Origin: Methanobacteriota archaeon
GTDB taxonomy: Archaea; Thermoplasmatota; Poseidoniia; Poseidoniales; Poseidoniaceae
DNA: 7,204 nt
Assembly: GCA_002723635.1 (NCBI GenBank)
Contig: PBMM01000024.1
Coordinates: 48,467-55,670 of the forward strand
Reading direction: 5' to 3'
Part shown: in pieces, positions 1-5,489 of the stretch
Position numbering within the stretch: position 1 is the first letter of the stretch
Layout of the letters: every line of letters starts with the position of its first letter
Translations under genes and position numbers: made by a program
The notes under the pieces: generated by a model
Told to the model about the DNA's origin: nothing
The model's input: only the letters and a program-made list of their open reading frames with translations
Databases searched by the model: none

Positions 1-711
1 GACGAATCCGACGCGTTTGAGCCCGCTCCTGAGGTGCCGCAACCAAGCCAAGCACCTCCTTTGGAGCCGTTGGTGTCTCAAGTGGAGGCTTCGTCACCCT
101 TTGGCCGCATCGCTCAACGTTCCATCGCCGCAACCAACCAGGCAGCCGCATCGTCGCATCTTTCTTCCTCGGAACCTCCTTCCAAAGAACCCGAAGACAA
201 ATCGTGGGAGTACACGGACAACACCCCGAAGACGACCGCTTCGGGCGCGACGTCACAACCCGCATCCAGCGTTCGGGTCTCTGCGCCCGTTGACGCCACC
301 CAACCTGCATGGGACCAAAACGTGCTTCTCCTGCTCAAACAGGCCCTGACGGAGACCACGGCGCCCACCGCATCCCCCATTCATGGTTTGGCTGAAGCCC
401 TCGCGCGGTTGGGCATGCCTCACGCGGGGGCCTTGCAGCACCGTCCACTCCGGGTGCAAGCGCTCAAGGAACTCAATTCAGGCCAAGCCGTCGTGGTTGA
501 AGCCGCCAGCCAGCGTGAGGTTTCTCCTTCCGATGAAACACTGTTGGCCCGCTTGGGCATCAAGCGTGCTCGGCTGTCGCAAGTGTGCAATGCCCTCCAC
601 AAGGACGGGGTGTTGGACGTCGCTCAACGAGGTCGATCACGTGTGTTTACCCTCTCAACGGCCGCCCGTGCCCAACTCAAAGCCTGGAACCTGCTTGGAG
701 GTGAGGCCTGA
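1..711 (+). CDS. Uncharacterised protein with low-complexity linker and C-terminal winged-helix-like domain (5' end missing)
   Basis: The frame is open from base 1, so this is the last 236 residues of a longer protein; the GTG at 34 is probably only an internal valine codon. Residues 1-95 are a disordered-looking stretch rich in Pro, Ser, Ala, Glu and Thr. Residues 97-150 look helical (KQALTE, LAEALARLGM). Residues about 178-236 resemble a winged helix: a helix-turn-helix-like segment (LLARLGIKRARLSQVCNALH), then a wing-like GVLDVAQRGRSRVFTLS and a final helix. That suggests nucleic-acid binding or a winged-helix protein-interaction module, which is inference from pattern only. The stop TGA overlaps the ATG of the next gene by one base (TGATG), so the two are very likely translated from one message. 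I do not recognise the family, and the missing N-terminal part may hold the defining domain. Confidence 0.7.
   Translation, partial: DESDAFEPAPEVPQPSQAPPLEPLVSQVEASSPFGRIAQRSIAATNQAAASSHLSSSEPPSKEPEDKSWEYTDNTPKTTASGATSQPASSVRVSAPVDATQPAWDQNVLLLLKQALTETTAPTASPIHGLAEALARLGMPHAGALQHRPLRVQALKELNSGQAVVVEAASQREVSPSDETLLARLGIKRARLSQVCNALHKDGVLDVAQRGRSRVFTLSTAARAQLKAWNLLGGEA
697..704 (+). promoter_or_regulatory. Strong Shine-Dalgarno of the propeller gene
   Basis: GGAGGTGA matches eight bases of the complement of the archaeal 16S rRNA 3' end and lies six bases before the ATG at 711. It lies inside the last codons of the upstream gene and fixes the start of the downstream one. Confidence 0.8.
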
Positions 712-1751
712 TGGCATGGACTCCTGCATGGTCCACCAAAATCAGCGCTCCTGTGGCGTCCCTTACCGCCGGTCGCGGGTGGTGCGTGGTGGGGCACGAA
801 CGTCGACTGACGCTGCTCTCTGATGACGGCGCACATCGTTGGACCCACGACCTGCTCTTCACGCCACACAACGTCGTGGCCGCAGGCGCCCATCTTGGCG
901 TCCTTGCCGCTCACGGTTTCACCGTCCATCGCTTCGAAGACGGCACCCCGGTGAACGAAGGACGAGCGGTCAGCCGTGGCTTCTCATCCCTCCTTGCGCG
1001 CCCAGGTGGAGGCTGGCTCGCCTCAGGGCGCGAAGGCGACCTTCACCTGTTTACAAAAGAGGGCCGTGGACGCTCCCGTGCCGCTCGCGCTCCCGTTCGG
1101 GGATTGCTCGGCTGGCTGGACCGTGACCAGGTCATCGTTCACGATCAGGACGGATGCCTTCGTCTGGTACATGTCGGCAGCGGCGAGGACCTCGCCACGT
1201 TCGGCGAAGAATCCTGGACGTGGGTTTCCTCCTTGGAACGTGACGGATTGTTGTTGCGTGGCGCTGACGGTCTTCTGCATCGAGGCGTCCCCGGCTCGTC
1301 CGGTTGGGACCGCCTTGATCGCCTTGAAAGCGAGGTGCTTGAGCCAACGGCTGCGGCCAGAATGTCCGGTGGCTGGGTCTTGCTCGAGCTTGACGGGCGC
1401 ATCATCATGGCTCCAGAAGGGGACATGGTTCACGAAGGGACGGTGATGAGCGACCCCGTCTTGTTGCTCGCAGGAGACGGGGACGAGACATTGTTCGGAG
1501 CAAGCCGTGACGGTCTCCTTCGTTCCTGGTACGGTGGCGAGAGAGAACGGATTGAACGCGAAGCACGTCGTGCGTTGGTCGCCGACGGTCGTCGTGCAGC
1601 CGACTGGGCCCAGCGTCGAAGGCGATTCGACGCCGCCATGGAAGCCGAGGAACGAGCCGACTGGTCCACAGCAGCATTGCACTACGAGGCCCTTGGGCGA
1701 AAAGAGGACGTGGAACGCGTTCGCCGTTTGGGTGGTGATGTGGATGACTGA
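711..1751 (+). CDS. Probable seven-bladed beta-propeller protein with C-terminal helical tail
   Basis: This is a 346-residue protein of no family I can name. Residues about 12-279 divide into roughly seven units of 38 residues. Most units show a hydrophobic strand, a Gly/Asp turn and a second strand; examples are GWLASGREGDLHLFT, DQVIVHDQDGCLRLVH, GWVLLELDGRIIMA and ETLFGASRDGLLRSW. This is the spacing of a WD40- or PQQ-like propeller. Residues 280-346 switch to charged helices; the segment EAEERADWSTAALHYEALGR has the look of a TPR-like helix pair. No signal peptide or membrane segment is seen, so it is probably cytoplasmic, and a scaffold role is the natural inference. The start at 711 is set by an excellent SD and overlaps the previous stop. 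The 3' end overlaps the DUF357 gene by 8 bases. Confidence 0.75.
   Translation: MAWTPAWSTKISAPVASLTAGRGWCVVGHERRLTLLSDDGAHRWTHDLLFTPHNVVAAGAHLGVLAAHGFTVHRFEDGTPVNEGRAVSRGFSSLLARPGGGWLASGREGDLHLFTKEGRGRSRAARAPVRGLLGWLDRDQVIVHDQDGCLRLVHVGSGEDLATFGEESWTWVSSLERDGLLLRGADGLLHRGVPGSSGWDRLDRLESEVLEPTAAARMSGGWVLLELDGRIIMAPEGDMVHEGTVMSDPVLLLAGDGDETLFGASRDGLLRSWYGGERERIEREARRALVADGRRAADWAQRRRRFDAAMEAEERADWSTAALHYEALGRKEDVERVRRLGGDVDD
1734..1739 (+). promoter_or_regulatory. Shine-Dalgarno deciding the DUF357 start
   Basis: GGTGAT pairs with the archaeal 16S 3' end and stands four bases before the ATG at 1744. It overlaps the competing ATG at 1738, which therefore has no well-spaced site of its own; this favours 1744. 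Confidence 0.55.
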
Positions 1752-2049
1752 AGGCGATCATCCCACGGAGGTGACGCCGGAACGCGTGCAACGCTATCTG
1801 GACTTGACCGCCCGTGCCCGGGCGAAAGCCACGCCAATTCCCGAAGAGGGTACGGCTGCGTGGTTGGACCTTCAACGTCTGATGCGTATGGCTGACGACT
1901 ACGCCTCCGACGCTGCGCACTTTCTGAAGACTGGCGACCTTGTTCGTGCTTTTGGCGCGATCAATTACGCGCATGCATGGATCGATGCCGGTGTTCGCTT
2001 GCGTCTTCTGGACGGTCACGACGACGATGTCCTGTTCACGCTCCCTTAG
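1744..2049 (+). CDS. DUF357-family helical protein
   Basis: This is a 101-residue all-helical protein recognised as DUF357, a small archaeal family of unknown function. It shows an N-terminal helix (VQRYLDLTARARAKATPIP), a middle helix rich in Met, Ala and Asp (LMRMADDYASDAAHFLKTGD) and the characteristic end pattern LVRAFGAINYAHAWIDAGVR, followed by LRLLDGHDDDVLFTLP. The family match is from memory of its typical pattern, in which a GD-x-V-x-AF motif precedes NYAHGWLDAG and the protein ends in LFT. The start chosen has the better-spaced SD; the ATG at 1738 would add two residues. The gene overlaps the propeller gene by 8 bases, so its translation is probably coupled to it. Its stop overlaps the stop of the opposing PIN gene. 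Confidence 0.85.
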   Translation: MTEGDHPTEVTPERVQRYLDLTARARAKATPIPEEGTAAWLDLQRLMRMADDYASDAAHFLKTGDLVRAFGAINYAHAWIDAGVRLRLLDGHDDDVLFTLP

Positions 2050-2411
2050 GGGTCGATTCGGCGAAGACGGTGGCTATCGACCACTTCAATGACGGGGCAT
2101 CCCGCTTGGATTAGGCGTCCTTTCAGTCCTCGGTCCACGGTGAGGGTGGCCGCGCGGCGTTGCACGGCCAAGTCGACTATGTGGTCGTCGGGATGCAGCC
2201 CTTCTTCGGGCGCATCGATCACCGTGGCCCGTTGGTCAAGCAAAGTCAACAACAGTCCTCTGCGCTGGAGGTCGATGGCCCCCAGTTCTTCTCGCACCCC
2301 CTGTGGAACGAGCCATGTTGGACGGCCAACCAGAGGAAGCAAGGCGTGATCGAGGTTGACGTTGGCATCCACAGCAGCGGTCCAACCGCATGCGTCGATG
2401 ATCAGGTCCAC
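2046..2411 (-). CDS. PIN-domain nuclease, Fcf1/VapC9-like, linked to aIF2-gamma
   Basis: This 121-residue single-domain protein has the acidic residues expected of the Mg2+-dependent PIN ribonuclease site: Asp6 in DLIIDA, Glu41/Glu42 in VREEL, Asp75/Asp76 in HPDDHIVDLA and Asp93 in TLTVDRGLKGRL. The ending CPVIEVVDSHRLRRI fits the archaeal Fcf1-like group. It starts at a GTG nine bases after the aIF2-gamma stop, with a GGCGG stretch four bases before it, and is probably co-transcribed with that gene. No antitoxin gene is adjacent, and a PIN gene beside aIF2-gamma is, as I recall, a recurrent archaeal arrangement. A housekeeping role in rRNA processing or RNA turnover is therefore more likely than a VapBC toxin, but the substrate is unknown. 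Confidence 0.85.
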   Translation of the reverse strand: MDLIIDACGWTAAVDANVNLDHALLPLVGRPTWLVPQGVREELGAIDLQRRGLLLTLLDQRATVIDAPEEGLHPDDHIVDLAVQRRAATLTVDRGLKGRLIQAGCPVIEVVDSHRLRRIDP

Positions 2412-2420
2412 GTTTCCGCC

Positions 2421-3659
2421 TCAGACGATGGTCGCGTGGCCGATGAGGCGCCAGCGGGAGCCTGTCCGTCGAGAAATGGAAACACGCTGACCTTCATCGG
2501 CGCAGATGGGGAGGCGAAGTTGGAGCGTGGCCTTGTTTTTCTCGACGTTCTTGACGACACCAACGGAGGTGGCCGTGGCCACGTTGAGCATCAGCATCTC
2601 GTTGTTCCGAAGGCGGTGCACGGGTTCAGGGGCCTCTCCGTCTCCGGCCACCATGGTGTCCATGAGGTCCACCTCAACGCGAATACTGTCATGAATGCCG
2701 GGCAATTCACCGCGCAAGGCAATGACCTGCCCACTGAGGTTGTCGGCCGTGGTCGTTGAAGGGTCCAGTTTGGTCGCGATGCCCACCAATCCTCCGGCAT
2801 GAGCGGTCTCGAGGTTCAGGCCGCCCCCTTGGATGCTGCTAATGGTCGCTTCAATGGGCTGCCAGACGGCTTTGTTGCCTTCGCCGATGCGGCGTCCTGG
2901 AGCGATTTGCACCTCGTCACCAATCGAAAACGTTCCTTCAACGATACTTCCGCCAATGACGCCTCCGCGCATCTTGCCGGGGCGCGTCCCTGGTCGATTG
3001 ATGTCGAAGGAACGGGCGACGTGCATGACGCTGCGCACGTCCGCAGAGCGGTCGGGTGTTGGAATGAAGGCTTCAATGGCCGAAATGAGGACGTCCAAGT
3101 TGACGTCGTGGTGGGCCGATACGGGGATGATAGGCGCGTGTTCTGCGATTGTGCCCTTGAGGAATTCCTTGATCTCGGCGTGCGACTCAAGCGCCCGCTC
3201 ACGAGATACCAAGTCGATCTTGTTCTGGACCACCACGATGTTCTCAATGCCTGCAATTTCTAGAGCCATGAGGTGTTCACGGGTCTGAGGTTGTGGGCAG
3301 GTCTCGTTCGCGGCCACCATCAGAAGCGCACCGTCCATCAGCGATGCTCCGGTGATCATGATGGCCATCAGTGTCTCGTGGCCCGGAGCGTCGACAAAGG
3401 AAACAACTCGGAGGAGTTCTTCATCGTCGTCCTTGCCGCCATCGGGGCGTCGGCCAAGGGGGTAATGGGCACCCTCCTCTGTCTTGTAGAAAGCCGTGTC
3501 AGCGTAGCCGAGTTTGATGGAGATGCCGCGCTTCCGTTCTTCGGAGTGCGTGTCCGTCCAGACACCAGACAGGGCTTGTGTCAGGGTGGTCTTGCCGTGG
3601 TCGACGTGCCCGACCAAGCCGATGTTCACTTCAGGTTGGCGCGGGAGTCGACGTGCCAT
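2421..3659 (-). CDS. eif2g: Translation initiation factor aIF2 subunit gamma
   Basis: This 412-residue GTPase is the core of the aIF2 heterotrimer that carries initiator Met-tRNA to the small ribosomal subunit. The G domain shows G1 GHVDHGKT (17-24), switch 1 RGISIKLGY (44-52), G3 DAPGH (90-94), G4 NKID (146-149) and G5 SAH (181-183). The signature CPQPQTREHLMALEI follows at 121-135. Residues about 203-412 form the two beta-barrel domains, with ARSFDINRPGT and GGVIGGSIVEG as landmarks. Length is normal for the family. The ATG at 3659 is chosen over the upstream in-frame codon at 3731 because GGAGG lies seven bases before it and the earlier start would overlap rps6e. Oddly, the segment between switch 1 and G3 (55-84) has no cysteine, although this is where archaeal and eukaryotic homologues usually carry a zinc knuckle. 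Confidence 0.96.
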   Translation of the reverse strand: MARRLPRQPEVNIGLVGHVDHGKTTLTQALSGVWTDTHSEERKRGISIKLGYADTAFYKTEEGAHYPLGRRPDGGKDDDEELLRVVSFVDAPGHETLMAIMITGASLMDGALLMVAANETCPQPQTREHLMALEIAGIENIVVVQNKIDLVSRERALESHAEIKEFLKGTIAEHAPIIPVSAHHDVNLDVLISAIEAFIPTPDRSADVRSVMHVARSFDINRPGTRPGKMRGGVIGGSIVEGTFSIGDEVQIAPGRRIGEGNKAVWQPIEATISSIQGGGLNLETAHAGGLVGIATKLDPSTTTADNLSGQVIALRGELPGIHDSIRVEVDLMDTMVAGDGEAPEPVHRLRNNEMLMLNVATATSVGVVKNVEKNKATLQLRLPICADEGQRVSISRRTGSRWRLIGHATIV

Positions 3660-3666
3660 CGCTCCC

Positions 3667-3671
3667 CCTCC
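3667..3671 (-). promoter_or_regulatory. Shine-Dalgarno of aIF2-gamma
   Basis: On the minus strand GGAGG lies seven bases before the ATG at 3659, within a purine-rich run (AGGGAGGGGGAGCG). It decides the start against the longer open frame beginning at 3731. Confidence 0.7.
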
Positions 3672-3687
3672 CTTCTGTCGTGCTCGA

Positions 3688-3703
3688 AAACCCTCTCGGG
3701 TTT
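3688..3703 (-). promoter_or_regulatory. GAGA-capped stem-loop at the rps6e stop codon
   Basis: On the minus strand a perfect six-base inverted repeat, AAACCC-GAGA-GGGTTT, begins at the last base of the rps6e TGA. A fourth T follows, then CG. The loop fits the stable GNRA tetraloop class. It lies in the 43-base gap before aIF2-gamma and could act as a processing site, a mild attenuator or an mRNA-stabilising element. The short T-run gives a weak resemblance to an intrinsic terminator. The structure is seen in the sequence; the role is inference. Confidence 0.5.
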
Positions 3704-4185
3704 CACTCCGCGGCCGGTTCCTCGTCGGCACCGAAGATGGCCTCGAGCGACTTGTTGCCGGCTTCGATGACCTTGAGATTGATCTGACGCGTGTCTTGCG
3801 TCACGGTGTTGCCACGGAAGTTGCGGCGGCGGCGCAGACCGTCTGGGACGTAGCGGAAAGTCCGCTTTTCGCCCTTCTTGGTCTTCTGGACCAGCTTGTG
3901 GCCCTTGTATCCGGTGGAGGCCGTGACCAGCACGGATTGGCGGGAGCCGCCGTCGAGATCGCGGCGCATGGGGGTCCCGGTTTTGTCCGAGCCGCCAGTG
4001 ATTTCGAGTTTGTAGCCGTTAAGGGCCGTTTCACCTTCGCCGACAAAGATACCGTCGACGACGTCGCCGATGCGCTTTCCGAGGAATTGTGCGTGATTGT
4101 TACCGGAAACCGTCACGTTGTACGAGCGGCCGTTGTTGGCCGGGTTCGTGTCGTTAACGACAGCAATGAATTCTCCATCAGCCAT
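3703..4185 (-). CDS. rps6e: Small-subunit ribosomal protein S6e
   Basis: This 160-residue protein of the small ribosomal subunit carries the S6e signatures: LGKRIGDVVDG (35-45), GYKLEITGGSDKTGTPMRRD (57-76) and RNFRGNTVTQDTRQINLKV (121-139). It is longer than the 125-130 residues I expect for archaeal S6e. The excess is a basic insertion at about 95-117 (HKLVQKTKKGEKRTFRYVPD region), a slightly longer loop near 48-56, and an acidic tail (GADEEPAAE). The ATG at 4185 is chosen because GGTGAGG stands just before it and the TATA box predicts transcription starting near 4200. An in-frame ATG at 4215 would then lie upstream of the transcript start. It probably heads an operon with aIF2-gamma and the PIN gene. 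Confidence 0.95.
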   Translation of the reverse strand: MADGEFIAVVNDTNPANNGRSYNVTVSGNNHAQFLGKRIGDVVDGIFVGEGETALNGYKLEITGGSDKTGTPMRRDLDGGSRQSVLVTASTGYKGHKLVQKTKKGEKRTFRYVPDGLRRRRNFRGNTVTQDTRQINLKVIEAGNKSLEAIFGADEEPAAE

Positions 4186-4188
4186 AAG

Positions 4189-4195
4189 CCTCACC
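4189..4195 (-). promoter_or_regulatory. Shine-Dalgarno of rps6e
   Basis: GGTGAGG on the minus strand lies three bases before the ATG at 4185. It matches part of the archaeal anti-SD complement, with tight spacing, and supports this start over the in-frame ATG at 4215. Confidence 0.5.
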
Positions 4196-4222
4196 AAGGT
4201 GCAGTCCGCCGACATGCGGCCT

Positions 4223-4230
4223 CTATTTAT
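4223..4230 (-). promoter_or_regulatory. TATA-box promoter of the rps6e operon
   Basis: ATAAATAG on the minus strand sits in the 68-base gap between cdc6 and rps6e and is an A/T island in G+C-rich surroundings. Its centre predicts a transcript start about 25 bases on, near the A at 4200, giving a leader of about 15 bases that contains the SD. The purine-rich BRE expected just upstream is not convincing. The next gap downstream shows no second TATA box, so the promoter probably serves rps6e, aIF2-gamma and the PIN gene. Confidence 0.7.
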
Positions 4231-4253
4231 GCTCACCGGAGTCAAAACGGGCC

Positions 4254-5471
4254 TCAGCGCCGCCGCCTTGGCACAGCGTCTTCGATTCTTGGGATGAGGT
4301 CCGCCGGCAAAACGGTGGGCATGGTCACGTGGGTGGTTCGGCCTCGCCCAGACCCGACAGGGGCCACCCGTGTGGCGACGAGTCCACGTGCTTCGAGTTC
4401 CTTCACGATCTTCCAGATGGTGGTGTGGCTGCGGGCATCGGCGTCGTGCTCTTCGCACACGACGGCGTAGAGTTGGTCGATGTCGCCGCTGGTGATGTGG
4501 TCCGCACGCCGTAGGCGCCGGGCGACGGCCAACAGCACCAGCAGTTGATGGAGGTTCAATTCGTCCACCAGGCCGTCAGCGTGGGTGCTGGGCAATTCTG
4601 TGGCGGCACGCTGCACGTCGTCGGCACGCAATTCACGCCTTCCGTCGGATTCAGCGTTTCGTACGGCGGTGTCGAGCAATTCGATGGCCGCGCGTGCGTC
4701 GCCGTTGGCCGCTGCTGCTTCCGCGATCAAGTCGATGTGCGTGCTCTGCCACGAACCGGGACGCAAGGCCAACGCCGCACGTTGCTTTGCAATGGCCGCC
4801 AATTCGTCTCGGTTGTAGGCGGGGATGCGGAGGTGGTTTGAGGCGCCAAGTCGGGAGATCACCGCGCCTTCCAGCACGTCGAGAATTTGTTCCTGGCTGA
4901 TGAGGATCAGCGAAAGCGTGCCTTCGGAAGCGTCGTCTTCGTCGATGCGGAGGAGGTGGTAGAGGATGTCGTTGCCTGCACGGCGAAGGAGGTGGTCGAC
5001 CTCGTCAAGCACCACGATGAGGTGTCCACGGCGGGCGGACACCAGGCGTCGGATGCTCGACAACAACTCGCCACTGGAGAGGCCCCGGTCGGGATGCCGT
5101 TCGTCCATTTGCGCGACGATTTTGTGCATCACCTGCATCGTAGTGTTCTCGTTTCGGCAGTTGATGTGCGCCACCGCAATGTCACGTGTTCCGATGAGGT
5201 GACGGGCCACATCGTCGCAGAACCGCCGAACAAGGCTGGTCTTTCCACTGCCGACGGGTCCGGTGATTACCGCACGGCCGGAGCCGCTGGCGTGCCCAAT
5301 GCTCGAGAAGCGACCCGCCAACGCGCGCTGGAGGTCGTCCCGTGCCACGAGTTCCGTGGGCAAGTAATCGAACCCCAAGGGCGTTGGGTCGAGCAGGATG
5401 AGGCCTGCGCCGATGGCATCGAGGTAGTCCACCATAACGTAGCAACAACGACGACAGCCGTTCTTGAACAT
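4254..5471 (-). CDS. cdc6: Orc1/Cdc6-type replication initiator (AAA+ ATPase)
   Basis: This 405-residue protein belongs to the archaeal Orc1/Cdc6 family, which binds origins and loads the MCM helicase. Landmarks are the entry motif DYLPTELVARDDLQRAL (35-51), Walker A GPVGSGKT (71-78), Walker B LIVVLDEVDHLL (151-162) and sensor 2 NGDARAAIELLDTA (256-269). A winged-helix region follows (about 310-405; HTTIWKIVKELEARGLV lies in it), and the protein ends in an Arg run. The sensor-1 region reads LILISQ, where the family usually has ISN, and the following LDPRV arginine-finger motif is LEGAV, so this is a divergent member. The start at 5471 has a GGGGGAG stretch before it and lies ten bases after the dph2 stop; the ATG at 5435 is possible but has no SD. 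The extra N-terminal residues contain a CRRCC cluster. No origin-like intergenic DNA flanks the gene here. Confidence 0.93.
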   Translation of the reverse strand: MFKNGCRRCCYVMVDYLDAIGAGLILLDPTPLGFDYLPTELVARDDLQRALAGRFSSIGHASGSGRAVITGPVGSGKTSLVRRFCDDVARHLIGTRDIAVAHINCRNENTTMQVMHKIVAQMDERHPDRGLSSGELLSSIRRLVSARRGHLIVVLDEVDHLLRRAGNDILYHLLRIDEDDASEGTLSLILISQEQILDVLEGAVISRLGASNHLRIPAYNRDELAAIAKQRAALALRPGSWQSTHIDLIAEAAAANGDARAAIELLDTAVRNAESDGRRELRADDVQRAATELPSTHADGLVDELNLHQLLVLLAVARRLRRADHITSGDIDQLYAVVCEEHDADARSHTTIWKIVKELEARGLVATRVAPVGSGRGRTTHVTMPTVLPADLIPRIEDAVPRRRR

Positions 5472-5472
5472 G

Positions 5473-5479
5473 CTCCCCC
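5473..5479 (-). promoter_or_regulatory. Shine-Dalgarno of cdc6
   Basis: GGGGGAG on the minus strand ends two bases before the ATG at 5471, which is unusually close. It is the only SD-like sequence near either candidate start, and most of it lies in the 3' arm of the stem-loop at 5474-5489. Confidence 0.45.
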
Positions 5480-5489
5480 AATCAGGGGA
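5474..5489 (-). promoter_or_regulatory. Stem-loop joining dph2 stop and cdc6 ribosome-binding site
   Basis: On the minus strand TCCCC and GGGGA form a five-base stem around the loop TGATTG. The dph2 TGA is in the loop and the 3' arm is the cdc6 SD. A folded stem would mask the SD, and a ribosome finishing dph2 would open it, which suggests translational coupling. The pairing is seen directly; the regulatory role is inferred. Confidence 0.45.

Noticed and set aside
1023..1682. 219-codon minus-strand open frame inside the propeller gene
   Set aside because: The plus-strand gene has a strong SD, coupled neighbours and regular repeats; the antisense product has none of these.
2046..2411. PIN protein as a VapC toxin of a toxin-antitoxin pair
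   Set aside because: No small antitoxin gene lies next to it; it follows aIF2-gamma by nine bases in a housekeeping operon, and its ending resembles the Fcf1-like group.
3660..3731. 24-residue N-terminal extension of aIF2-gamma
   Set aside because: It would overlap rps6e and lacks family similarity; the ATG at 3659 has a well-spaced GGAGG.
4186..4458. N-terminal extension of S6e reaching into cdc6
   Set aside because: The extension is Arg/His/Pro-rich shadow sequence of cdc6, and the TATA box at 4223-4230 places the transcript start downstream of those codons.
3514..4470. 318-codon plus-strand open frame across rps6e, its promoter and the end of cdc6
   Set aside because: It runs opposite three minus-strand features with firm evidence, and its product is compositionally biased with no motif.
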